NCBI GenBank assembly: GCA_015680685.1
Contig: MNCI01013653.1
Span: forward strand, 91,353 to 155,352
Length of the DNA: 64,000 bases
Direction: 5' to 3'
Source of the DNA: Gnetum montanum
Lineage: Eukaryota > Streptophyta > Gnetopsida > Gnetales > Gnetaceae
The notes beneath the pieces are model-generated. The model made no database searches and was not told the origin of the DNA. It was given only the letters and a program-made list of their open reading frames with translations. This document shows, in pieces, positions 1 to 11,200 of this stretch. Position numbers and translations under genes: made by a program. How positions within the stretch are numbered: the stretch's first letter is position 1; the number at the start of each line of letters is the position of its first letter.

Positions 1-770
1 TAATGTGACTTGGCAAGTCTCATTCCAACTCCGGCCTCAAACCAACCACCTCTAGTGACTTCTCATCAATGCATTCGGTTAAACCATCCACATGGATAAC
101 AAGGATGCATCTTCAAAGAGCCACCACCATTCTGACAAAACAAAGGAGTGAATGGGAAGCGAGAAGGGCCTTAGTTAGAGGGAACACTTGTGGTTCCATA
201 ACCAGTGCTTGCAGCCCAAATTTTATTTCATCTAAGGAGTGTGCTTTGAATTCTCACTTTTACTTCTGTTTTATTTTTATTTTTTTTGTGTTTTTTGTTT
301 TTATGCGTGAGAACCACACCATGCAAAGACTTCTTATTTTTATTGTCTCAGCTTCCGATAATTGGGTAACATCGAAACGGTAAGAAAACTCAAGAAGGGA
401 ACATCCAAGCATCCAAGAGAATGACCAACACAAAAACATCAAGTTCCCTTGAAGTCACACCCTTTGCAATCCTTGAGTCCTTTCTTACTATGAGAAATAC
501 CCAGTCACCGATTCGTTAAAGTTCTTATTAGAAGGGGACTGTACATTTCCAAGCCACGAGAGACCATAGAAATTGGTGGATGGAGGGATGAAGTGATCTC
601 ATTGCCTGCCATATCAAAAGAAACATACCTTAGTATCAACATTGTAACTTAAAGGTAAAAACCAAATATTAGCAATCAATATGAAAACAGTTCATACCAT
701 CAGTCTGAACACTTATTATGGGACAAACTTACATGGTGGATGTCACACACACACTCACACAAAAAATGGA
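1..770. other. Unassigned sequence left of A1
   Basis: No gene is supported here. The 104-residue reading frame at 69-383 has no recognisable motif and low-complexity T-rich DNA at 265-305. The stretch lies where the 3' end of the minus-strand element A1 should continue, but I cannot see the Athila-family LTR sequence that is recognisable elsewhere in the window. It may be diverged 3' untranslated sequence of A1 or another relic. Confidence 0.3.
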
Positions 771-784
771 AAAGTATAACGATG

Positions 785-900
785 TTGTAAAATAAAAATT
801 AGAAAAGTTAAAGAAAGTTGTAAAACAAAAATTAGAAAAGTAAAAGAAATTTGTAAAAAAAAAATGTGTAAGACAAAAATGTTGTAAAACAAAAACTTAA
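785..900. repeat. About 35-bp A-rich tandem repeat
   Basis: Roughly three diverged copies of a unit containing TTGTAAAACAAAAATTAGAA lie in the 3' untranslated segment of A1. The matching A2 segment (7,395-7,460) carries related but not clearly tandem sequence. Confidence 0.6.
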
Positions 901-1020
901 AAGAACTGAGGGCCCCATATGATCAGCATAGGTGGCCATCTCCCCCATGACTGAGTTGTAAGGGAGAGATCTAAAATAATGAGTGCCTGTTTGAATTTCT
1001 AAGAAGTGTCCAACTTCTAC

Positions 1021-1719
1021 CAATTGATGATCTTAAATTCAAGGGTGGAAGTTGGCGACGCTCATGTTCCAATGTATATATGCTTTCATTGTTAGCATGA
1101 GTTGTAGCCTCAATTCGTTCCATGCATATTTGCTTGCTCGTTCGAGTGGTTGTCAACCACGGGGTGTCTACTACTGGTTGCGTGGTTGCTACATATAGGC
1201 ATCTTTGTTTCTCACTTTCATAGGCACACCTCTCACATGGAGGCATATCCTCCATGTCATCACCCGATGAATCACTGTATGTGATGCATGGAATTTTCTT
1301 CTTCTTGATCTTTCTGTAAATATTCATCTTAGAAATTTGCAAGGAAAGATCATGGATTCCTAGGTACTCATCTATGATACTTAGCTATAGCCTTCCCATT
1401 ATAATGGGGAAGCCCCATTCATTGCTAACCTCAATCACCAAGAAATCGGCTGGGTATGAGCACCCACACATAGTGGTGATAATGTCCTCCACCAATCCTA
1501 AGGGAATGGTGATGGACTAGTCAGCCAGCACCAATTGTATGTTACTCTTGTTAAGGTGGGGTAGGTTCTAGGCTTGATATATCTTTTGTGAAATTAGGTT
1601 GACTCCGGAACCTGATTCAAGAAGAGCTTGATGTGGTGCATTTCCGACAATTTGTAAATGAATTAAGGGGTTCCTAGGGTCAGATAGTTTCCTGGGAAGG
1701 TGGCTCACCTTTATCTAGT
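1021..1719 (-). pseudogene. A1 aspartic protease and downstream linker
   Basis: This continues the gag frame on the minus strand. The retropepsin catalytic loop, normally D-S/T-G, appears as LLESGSGVNLIS near 1,620-1,585, so the catalytic Asp is Glu. The flap and C-terminal part ends in FPIIMGR near 1,400, the same motif seen in A3. A linker rich in Cys, Asp and Glu follows (1,342-1,021) and aligns with the A2 sequence ahead of RT. In-frame TAG codons replace tryptophan or glutamine. The frame then runs into 3' untranslated sequence at about 1,040, which is the deletion junction. It is inactive. Confidence 0.75.
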
Positions 1720-4253
1720 CAATTACGATATGTGTCAACGTAACCGTTTGTGTACTTAGTTTTTGGACTGAAGGGTTCTCCGAAGCGTTAGTGGTTAGAG
1801 GCCTATACATGTGCCCAACCACTTGTTGTTGCGAGAGTTTGTCTAGGCTTTTGGTTCTGAAGTAAGGTCTTCTCTTTCTATAGTTGTCAGAACTAGCAGC
1901 AGGTTGGATATTTACAGCCCTCGCAGCATGACATTTTTGCGGTTGAGGAGGAAGTTCCCCTTTCATTGTTAGAGCAAGAAGTGTTACGGGAACTACTTGA
2001 GGTGGAAGAGGTGCGGATGGATTAGGAGGATGGTGTGGGAATGGAGTGTCTCCCGGAGGAGAAGGAGTCCTTCGGAAGTACTCCCGAGCTTGGTAGTGAC
2101 GGTTGGGGTTTACGTGACCCATAGAGTCACTTGGAGAGATCGGCTGCTGCACATAATATCCATAAGGGTCAGGTTTCTGGTAAGGGTACTGTTGTTTTGG
2201 TGATGGCATCCCCCATGACTGTGGGTATTGCCATTGTTGATGCTGTCCGATGGGCTGTGCTGGAGTTCCACTTAGATAATATGTTAAGGGTTGGTGGAAC
2301 TGCCTTGGGTTACCTTGTGGATAAGGTAACCTTTGGGGTGTTTTCTGTTGATTAAGTCTTGGATTTAGTGCATACACCCTAGACTCCTGTAGATGTGAGA
2401 TAATAGGACAACATCCCTTAGGATGGTCATAGTAGCAGACCTCATATCCACCATCATCATCTATGTCAGAATCTATAGCCACATCGGAGTTAATGATTTT
2501 TCCCTTACCCTTGTTATGTGCAGGGCTTAAATCTCTCCTCTTGTTCTTTCCTTTGTCACTACTTTGCTCTACCTTAGACTCTTCTACGATTTTTAAGACT
2601 GTTTCTATTCTTGAGTCTAAGAAATCCCACATTTGATCTACTTTGGCTGATACTTGGTTAATTTTTGGATCAACAAAGTTTTTCGATTCACCAACTCTTC
2701 AATTGGTGACTCATCCTCTTCATCACAAAATTTCACTCCCTTCTTTCGAAGGGAGGGATCGCGGTTGTATTCTTCCACACTCTCCCTCTTACATAGTTCA
2801 CCCTCTTCTTGCGCTACTTGTTCCAACAAACTTTCAACTTCATGGGCTCTAAGTTGAGAAAGTCTCCCTTGGGCGTAAGTCCCAAGAGTTCTTCTCTTTT
2901 CATTCCTTAGCCCGTCGACGATGTGGCGAAGTTGATCCCTCTTAGCGTACGCATGGCCCAGGCAACAATGTAGCAATGTATAGTAGCGGGCCATGGCAAT
3001 ATCCAAGCATTCATAAGCACCTTGTTTCCAGCCTTGGATCTGCTTACGCAAATTGGACACTCTAGAGTATGTCTGATATTTGTTGTTGAAGAGTTCAAGC
3101 ATCGTACTCCACCTCTTGATGGTTTCCGGTTCTAAGGACTGGTACCAACTCTTTGCTTGTTTGGTGAGTGTCCTTGGGAACAACTTAAGCTTCTTCCATT
3201 CATTATCTATATTTTACAAGGCACAGGCATCGTGGAATGCCTGTAAATGATGTTGAGGATTAGCGTTGTATCCCCCTTCAAAACGTGGGATATTATTTAT
3301 GTCCAAATGCTTGATCCTGCTATCTTTTAAGTGCCTTGTGGGGATCCTAATTGCCTCTATGATGTCTAGCATGCTTCGGTTGCGAGTAGGGGTTCGTCAT
3401 GATCATCTCTATCATGACGTCTATGATGTCTTCTTGGTGGTTCCCTACTCTCCCTACGTCCTTGCCCTTGTCCTACCTCCTCTTGACCTTCCTGTCGAGG
3501 TCTTTCATCTCTTTTACTTTTATCCTCACCTTTATGCTCATGATGGCTGCACCCAGATGTGGAAGGAGAGTGTGAATGGTGAGATGAAGGAGATGAGAAA
3601 GAAAATCCATCACCATGGCGATGTTTCTTACCTTCTCTTCGGCTGCTTCGGCCCCGATCGTTGTAACGATCTAAGTGTCTATCCTTAGCGTGAGTAGTTG
3701 TTCCTTCCATGAATATTTGGTGTTCACGGGGATCAGAGCCCGTAGCATGTATAGTTGATCGAAGGCTCTGATGCCTAACCTCTTCACCATTGTGAGGAGG
3801 AGGAACATCATTTTCTAAGAAACACATCATGAGGGGTTCCTCATCTCCTATTTCACTAAGGACATGGGGAACCTTGCCCTTCAACAATGTGTGTTGGCTC
3901 TCCTACCTTTCGTCCCTCATACGTTGGGCATCTGTGGGATGATAATCCCTTGTGTCAAAATCATCCACAATGTATTCAGCAAATAGTTCTTGCATGCCAA
4001 TCTATGCCAAGACACGGAAGATCATGTTAGGGACTGATCGATTTGGGGGTAACACAATGTTACCTTGCAGATCTCTCCACCGCAGTTGTTCATCTTGATG
4101 GAGAACAAAAGTAAAATTAGAAATATACTCATCGGGATGAGTATAAACTATCTTATATTTTTTAGGACTTGGCTGGTTTAGGTTATGTTTTTTATCTTGC
4201 CGACGGTCTTCCGTGTTATTCCTAGGTGAGTTAACTTTATGAGAAGAAGCCAT
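1715..4253 (-). pseudogene. A1 gag polyprotein (Retrotrans_gag family)
   Basis: Gag of the A1 retrotransposon, the structural protein that packages element RNA in cytoplasmic particles. The start at 4,253 (MASSHKVNS) is shared with A2 (13,643) and A3 (23,603) as MSSSH or MSSSS. A charged Ser/His/Arg-rich segment (3,890-3,370) precedes the conserved gag domain at about 3,183-2,640, where WYQSLEP, RWSTML, LFNNKY and QGWKQG are visible. After a frameshift near 2,640 the frame stays open to 1,715. It contains a zinc-knuckle-like YDHPKGCCP motif near 2,400 and a Pro/Gln-rich tail. Frameshifts also separate 3,366 from 3,183, so no intact product is possible. Confidence 0.85.
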
Positions 4254-4376
4254 TTTTTATTGGTGTGCTAATTTCACCATTATAAAATTTTTCTTTTGAT
4301 TAACCCAAAGGTTCGTTAAGGCTCACAACAATGTGAGTGATATTCCTTATGTTCTAATTGGCGTACAAACACTTAG

Positions 4377-4395
4377 TCCCCGGCAACAGTGCCTA
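4377..4395 (-). other. A1 primer binding site, tRNA-Asp type
   Basis: On the minus strand AGGCACTGTTGCCGGGGAC directly follows the LTR end. It matches the site complementary to the 3' end of plant tRNA-Asp, as used by Athila elements, with about two differences. It is the best preserved of the three such sites in the window. Confidence 0.8.
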
Positions 4396-5070
4396 TGATG
4401 AGTGGCGAGGTACCCCTATGCTCAACCATATGAAACAAGCGTAGCACGCGCGATCCAGTTGAACTCCACAGACAAAATGCCTAAATGCCCCATGGAACAC
4501 TTTGGGTTAAACGTTCATTATCTTCCTAGACTTACTTGTTGTTGTCACGGTGTATGGTTAAGTAAGTCCGAGGTATATGATTTTTTTGGTCTTTTCAGGT
4601 TTATCTCCTATGCTAAAGGATGAAGGGTTGAAGAAACTAACTAACTCTAACTAAGGACCTAAGTCTAAATTAACTAGCATCAGCATCCATTCCCACTTAC
4701 CGTACACACCCTGAACTGTGCAACTATGGCTACCAAATGCTAATCATTACTGGGATTACCACACGTAACACACGTGCTCGAAGCAATCGTACTGAGGCAT
4801 CTAACTAGCCTAAGTGTGACGAGTAGCCAATTCCTTGACTAGCCGTACACATCCGTAGATGCTCGTAATCAAGTTGTCCCCGTCCCACATTCTACGAGAT
4901 AAGGGTGAGAGAATCTAATCGCGATGAGTAGCTGATTCCTTGGTTATCCGTACACATTCGTCAATGCTCGTAACCAAGTTGTACTCATGCCGCACTACTA
5001 GGAAAGCAATAAATAACATTAATTAAACCTATCCATGTACTGCAAGGTTTATCCACAAAGTTTGTCTGTA
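4396..5070 (-). repeat. A1 5' LTR, truncated
   Basis: On the plus strand it starts TGATGAGTGGCGAGGTACCC right after the primer site, so the LTR end in element orientation is CA. It aligns with the A2 LTR (13,798 onward) through the shared block ending CTGCAAGGTTT near 5,050. Past about 5,070 the match stops, so the upstream part of the LTR is missing or replaced. Confidence 0.75.
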
Positions 5071-6405
5071 TATAAATTTTATAGGAAGAAGATTGTATTT
5101 ATTTGGAAAAATTTACGTTTCAACAATAGCCACTTTCATGGAACTGCAATGAATTCAAATTACCAGGCTTGATTCTTTGTGCAATGTTGTAAAAGTCATA
5201 AAAAATTTTGATGATCTTACATAATGTGCATGAGCTAAAATTTATCGTACTATGTTTAAAAGTCCATAAGTTGAAGTGAATTTTAGAAGAAGTTTTTATG
5301 GAAATATTAACAAGATTAAATTCATTCTGATCAAACCTTCTTCATGAAATGGGATATTTTAAGGCTTATTGAAAATTTAGAAAATCTTGGTTCATTAATT
5401 ATTTAACTCATGAAGTTTCAACTACTTCAAGGAGCTAGGGTTTCAAGTTCAATTCGACATCACATGAAATATCAAATTTTCTACCAAAGATAGAGATTGA
5501 GTAAATTAGGTTTGGTTTAAGTAAATATTTTTTTATTTGATAATTAGGACGATATCATGAAAAAATGGATTTATTCAAATTTAGATCCAATTTTACCTCC
5601 AGAAGGAACTAGCATTAAAACAAAAAATTGGGCATAGAAAACCTTTATCATTTCAAAAAACTAGGTTTGACCATAGGTTGACTTAATCCTTCAAAGATAT
5701 TTTAAATTAGTAGATTAGATAATAGAATCAAAGATTAGCTTTATAAATGGTTTCAAAAACAATTTAAAAGGTAATTGGTTATGAAAAGAGTCAATTTTGT
5801 AAGTATTACTACCACATTAGCTCATAAAAGAAGCCCATAGAACGAAAATTGGCTCTACAAAATAGTTCTACTTAAGTTCACTTCATAGGATTAAAGCATG
5901 AAGAAGAATTCAAATTGACCTAGTATGGTAATATCATGTGATATGTAAGCTATCTTATGAAGAAGATTACTAAAATTGTAAATCAGTTCTACAATTAGGA
6001 GTGAAAGTAGTCCTACATATCACACCATTACTCAAAAGATCTTAAAATTAATAATTTTTTGTAGAACCTAAATATTGTTCTATTAACAAGCATATGAGTG
6101 GTTCTACCATGACAACATTATTTAGATGTAAAAATTCATAGAGTGAAAAAATGATTATACTAGAAATATCACTTTTACCTTTACCATGTTAGGTAATTTT
6201 GTGGCACAAGTTCTTATAACTTAAAAAGATTTTACAAAAGAGCTAAATAGAAAATCTCCTAAGAAATGAAAGATACTTGCCTACACCTTGCTAGGTTAGA
6301 TATTTTAGTACAAAATATAAACTAAAATTTGGCTCTACAAAGAAAATTAAAGGTGGTTCTACAAATTATGTTATCATAAAGTGAGTTTGTATGTAGAACT
6401 AAAAG
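5070..6405. other. A/T-rich unassigned stretch
   Basis: No open frame of useful length and no recognisable protein in either strand. The motif GGTTCTAC or GGCTCTACAAA recurs irregularly at about 5,850, 6,095, 6,330 and 6,355, so this may be the inside of an old non-coding element. Confidence 0.3.
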
Positions 6406-6409
6406 AGAT

Positions 6410-7108
6410 TTCTTGGTGCTTTATAATAGAGAAATGAAGTAATTTAATAACTAATTTAATCTAACTAATTAATTAATCTCTAACTAATCCTAACATAAGA
6501 ATCTAGTTCCACTTTCCATACACACCCTAAACACATAAAACATTGTTGGGCTACCAAGTGTTATGCATTACTAGGATTACCATGTGTTTTATATTATACT
6601 TGAAATGGTCATACTTCTGCGTTTAATCTATTCTACTTAATTACTTAATTAATCAATTGAATTCTAGTTTAGTTTAATTAACTACATAATTAATGAAAAT
6701 AATAAATGCAAGAAATAAATCATTAATCTATTCTAAGTGCTACAAGGTTTGATCAAAAGCCTTATCTTTATTGTCATTCACACTGGTGTGCTTAGGTACA
6801 TCAGTGCTTGAATAAAGACCTATACACTTTTTGAGCACTCAAAGAAATATTCTAACTCTCAAATGAAAAAACTACAAGAGCTTTACTATAACTATGACTT
6901 AACCTCCTATAAACATAGTTGGTGAGTGCATATTTATAAACTTTATTATGGAGCAACATTAATTGGGCCTCATAAATAGAGCAAACACTACATTGATGCA
7001 ACCCTGCCAATGAGGCAACAACACATAGATGGGGTCACATCAATGGGGACCAGTCGATGAAGCCATAGCAACAAGGGCTCATCAATGTGACACTTTGATG
7101 CTTCATCA
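6410..7108 (-). repeat. Athila-family LTR fragment, 5' part
   Basis: It aligns with A2 LTR positions about 14,020-14,723 and ends on the plus strand in TGATGCTTCATCA, the same terminus as the A2 LTR. The last 220 bp of the LTR are absent on its left side. It lies 19 bp from the complementary fragment at 7,128. Confidence 0.75.
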
Positions 7109-7127
7109 TACATGGGAACTATGTCAA

Positions 7128-7335
7128 TGATGAGTGATGAGTACACCTACGCTCAACTATATGAATCACTAAGCATTCATGCATGATTGAATCGAATTTT
7201 GTGGACTCTATGTCTTTCAGTACACTACGCTCTAGGAAGTGAACTTGCCCTAATAGTCATTTATTATCTTCCCAATTATACTTATGATGTACAAAGGTAT
7301 GGTTTAGTGTAATTGAGCCATACAATTTTTATTAT
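7128..7335 (-). repeat. Athila-family LTR fragment, 3' part
   Basis: It starts TGATGAGTGATGAGTACACC and aligns with about the first 220 bp (plus-strand order) of the A2 LTR at 13,798. It joins straight to the A2 3' untranslated sequence, with the upstream 700 bp of the LTR missing in between. This is the right place for the A2 3' LTR, but only its 3' portion is present. Confidence 0.7.
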
Positions 7336-7639
7336 TTTATGTTTTATTTTTTCCTTCTTTTTGTTAGAAAAATATTTAAGAAAAATTTAAATGTATTAAC
7401 AATGATGTAAAACAAAAAATGGTATAAAATAAGAAAAATTTTTAAAATAAAAAATGAGTAAACCAAAAAATAGAAAAATAGAGGAGCCACATATATGATT
7501 ATCATGGATGACCATCTCCCCCATGACTGAATTGGAAGGAGGATATTCAAAAAATTGAGCATGGTTGTCCATCTGTTGTGGTATTTGTTGCATTGGCTTG
7601 CTTAGGCTTGTGGAAAAGCTTTTTCTTATTAGAGCTTTC

Positions 7640-10480
7640 AGGTTTGTATATGATCATGGCCCTAGAAGAAAATGTTTCATCAATTATATAAGGATCCTAC
7701 CATAATTTTTGAAATTTCGTCCATTGAGATACTTGTGTGGAATTCCAATAGAGAACCTTATCTTCTAGTTGAAATTTCTCTTTCCATATCCTAAAGTTAT
7801 GATTTTGTTTGTTGAATTCTTTGTGCACTTCATTCAATCATAGGACTACTAAAAAAAATTTTCTAGCACATTTAGGTTGATCAGTCTTTCTTTTTATGCC
7901 AAACTTAGGTTAAGATCTAGGTCATAGGTCATTGAGAGTGTACCAAGCTTAGATTGAATTAGTAGCATTGGAAGTTTTTTATACACCAACTCATAGGGAG
8001 ATTATACAATAGGAAGTTTCCATGTTGAGTGGTAGGCCTAAAGGGCATCATTGAGTTTTGCGGTCTAGTCTCTTCTATACTTACTAATAGTTCTTGTTAG
8101 AATCTTTGTAATCTCTTTGTTAGTTACCTCTACTTGATTGTTGGCTTGTGGTGATAAGGTGTTGTTAATTTATATTCAACCCCCAAGAATTTCATGAGTT
8201 TTTGAAAGGTAGCACCAGTAAAATGGATTTCATTGTTAGAAATCAGTACATATGGCACTCCAAATCTATTCATAAAATTTTGTTGTACAAATCAAGTAGT
8301 AGTGGATGATGTACAGTCGATGATAATTACTACATCTGTCCATTTGGTATAGTAGTCAACAAAAATAATTATATATGCCTTCCCATTGGACATGGATGTG
8401 ATGGGACCTATGAAATCTATGTTCCATATGTTAAAGGACTCTAGTGGTTCAATCCACTATTGAGGATCCTTCATACTTATGGTCATCCCACCATCTCGTT
8501 GATAATACTTATAGGATAAGACAAATTGGTGAGCATCTCTGAAGATTATGGGTTAATAGTATCCTACCATTAGGATTTTTATGATTGTGCATCTCACAAC
8601 ATAGTGGCCTTCACAAGGGCTTTCATGAACATCTTGGAGAATGTGCAATTGATCTACATTAGGTACATACCAACAAACTAGGCCATCAGTGCACACCTTT
8701 TAAAGGTGTCTATTGATTTCCATGAAGTGCTTAGCCTAGTGAAGAATTTTTTGTTTCTTCTTGTAGTCTAGATCTTGTGGCATCTCCTATGTAAGAAGAT
8801 AAGTGAGGATGCTATCATACCATTTTGGTTATATGGGCATTTGTTCATTTATTGCACTAGCAAAGAGAAGTTTATCAAAAAATTGGTTAGAGAGTAGGCT
8901 CTCCTCCTCTTTACTCTTCCATCATAATGGAGACAAGTAATTAGCGACCACATTCTTAGTCCCTTTTTGATCTACCATTATAAGATCAAATTCCTACAAT
9001 ATCACTAGCCACCATATGACACAAGGACTCACCATTGGCTTGTTCATGAAGAAGTAGATGGTATTATGATCAATGTGTACAAATACTTTATATCTAAAAA
9101 CATAGTTCCTAAACTTTTCCAAAGCATACACCATCATCATCAATTCTTTCACTGTGGTAGTGTAATTCATTTGTCCATTCACAATGACTCAACTTGCATG
9201 GTGGATGTAATATGGATGTTTCTTATCATCCAACTATGTAAGCATATCTCCCAAGGTGTAGTTATATGGATCTATCATGCTATGGAATGGTTTAGACTAG
9301 TTAGGTGCTTGTAGAATTATAGTCTCTACAAGCTTCTGCTTGAGTCTTTGGAATGCATTTTTGCATTCCTTGATCTAGATGAAGGAAGCATCTTTCTTTA
9401 TTAGATTGACCAACTATTTCATGATCTTAGAGAAATTCTCTATAAATTTCTGATAGTAGCCAATGTGTCCAAGGAATGATCAAACATCTTTAATAGTTTC
9501 TAGTTGGTGGTGATTCCTTGGATGAACCCTATGTTTTTGAGGTCTACCTTGATCCCTTATTACAAAATTCTATGCCCCAATATAATGCCTTCGTAGACCA
9601 TGAGATGTCTCTTTTACAAATTGAGCCATAGATTTGTTTCCACACATCTTTTTACTACTTACTTAAGGTGGTGCAAGACTTGATTGAATGTAGTGTCATA
9701 AGTGGATAAGTCATTCATAAATACTTCCACTCCATTACTTATTTGCTATTGAAAGATGCTTAAGACTAAACATTCGAAGTGGTAGGAGCATTGCATAGAT
9801 CAAAAGGCATCTTGTGATATGCAAAGGTTCTCTAGGAACTCATGAATGTTCTTTTGGCTTGGTATTTTGGTGCAATATGAATTTAGTTATAGCCACTATA
9901 ACCATATAGAAAACTGTAATAGCAATGCCTAGATATGATGTCCAACACCTAATCAACAAATGATAATGGAAAATGATTTTTGAATGTTGTCATGTTTAAT
10001 AGCCTGAAGTCGATAAAAATCAATCATTTTCCATCTCTCTTTGACACTATCATGAGTGGACTAACCCACTCACTATTCACAATGGGGTAGATGAACCTTG
10101 CCTTAAGGAGTTGCATAATCTTCTGTTTAACAATTTGCTTTAATTTTGGGTTCAACTACCATTGTCATTGCATTTTTGGATTTATGGACAAATCCATGTA
10201 AATGCAATGCTAGCATATCCATGGATCAATTTTAGTGTGTTTAGGATATGACCAAGTAAAGGCTATTGGCTATTTATTGACCACTTTCAATAGTTTTTCT
10301 TTCTTCTTAGAAGAAAGTTTGACATTAATTATGACTAGCTGGCCATTTTTCAAGAATGCATATTCTAGGATAGTAGTTAGAGTTTCCAACTCTATGGGCT
10401 CCTATTTGAAATTTTCAAGGATCTCCAACTCTTCCCAATTAATATCATCATTTTCATTATTATAGAGTTCATGATGAACT
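7640..10480 (-). pseudogene. A2 pol: RT, RNase H, integrase
   Basis: Reverse transcriptase begins near 10,250 (FTWSYPK...IDPWICQH). The block VSPLMIVSKRDGK is near 10,080. The catalytic FMDD-type motif is FMND near 9,720, so one aspartate is lost. RNase H spans about 9,250-8,960, with YALEKFRNYVFRYKVFVHID open at 9,182-8,994 and then LQEFDLIM. Integrase follows: zinc region near 8,650-8,500, core from WNIDFIGPI near 8,430, the second catalytic position changed (LISNNE instead of an aspartate), and a C-terminal FQLEDKVLYWNS near 7,750. Many stops make it inactive. The domain order RT-RH-IN is the Ty3/gypsy order. Confidence 0.85.
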
Positions 10481-10619
10481 TGCTCTAGTTCATCCATGCC
10501 TATGACATAAGCTCTTATCAGGCTCTCACTAAGTTCCATACACATTGTGCTACTATTAGAATCAATGGTTAGCCACTAGATGTCCTCATGTTTTGTGGCT
10601 AATCTATATAAACACCTTT

Positions 10620-11200
10620 TAATATCTACCTCATATACACGTTGCCTACATGTAGAAATAGATGCTCATTTCATAGACTAGAGCTTCTGTACATAATCAC
10701 ACCCTATATCGTTGTACATGATGCATTGACCTCATCTCTTCTTGATCTTTCCAAATGCATTTTTCTTTGATATCTTTAGGGAAGGATCTTTGATGCTCAT
10801 TCTTGCATTAATAGTGCTTAGCTATGCCCTTCAAATAATGATTGGGAATTCCCCCTTATACTTCTGAACCTTGATTACTAGGAAATCGGCAAGATAAGAC
10901 CACCCATAGATAGTGGTCACAATGTCTTCAACCAGTCCGAATGGAGTAGTGATGGACTAATCCATTAATTTTAATATGATATTACTCTTCTTGAGAGGTG
11001 GTAGGTTTAAGGCAGTATGCATCTCATGAGAAATAATGTTCACATTGAAACCTAAATCAAGAATATCTTTAAATGGTTCATTTCTAATAATCTTTAAATA
11101 GATAATGGGACTCCCATGATTAGCTAATTTCCTAGGAAGGTTACCAACTCAAATCCAATCAGATATATCATGAGTGAGCATAATAGTATGGGGTTTGGGT
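10620..11200 (-). pseudogene. A2 aspartic protease region
   Basis: Aligned with A1 on the minus strand: NLPRKLANHGSPIIYLKIIR leads into the catalytic loop, here ILDLGFNVNIIS (the D-S-G core decayed to D-L-G). The C-terminal block YLADFLVIKVQKYKGEFPII is near 10,860. A linker toward RT follows. It would have processed the gag-pol polyprotein. Confidence 0.7.

Larger units (their letters stand above)
770..5070 (-). mobile_element. A1: Athila-like Ty3/gypsy relic, pol deleted
   Basis: In minus orientation this reads 5' LTR (5,070 to 4,396), tRNA-Asp-type primer binding site, gag, protease, a short linker, and then directly the A/T-rich 3' untranslated segment. The same 3' segment in A2 (7,380-7,560) follows integrase, so about 3 kb with RT, RNase H and integrase is missing in A1. 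The left end is not visible in the window. Gag and protease match A2 and A3 residue by residue over long stretches, which shows one family. Placement in the Athila lineage rests on gag style, the tRNA-Asp primer site and the pol of A2. Confidence 0.8.
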
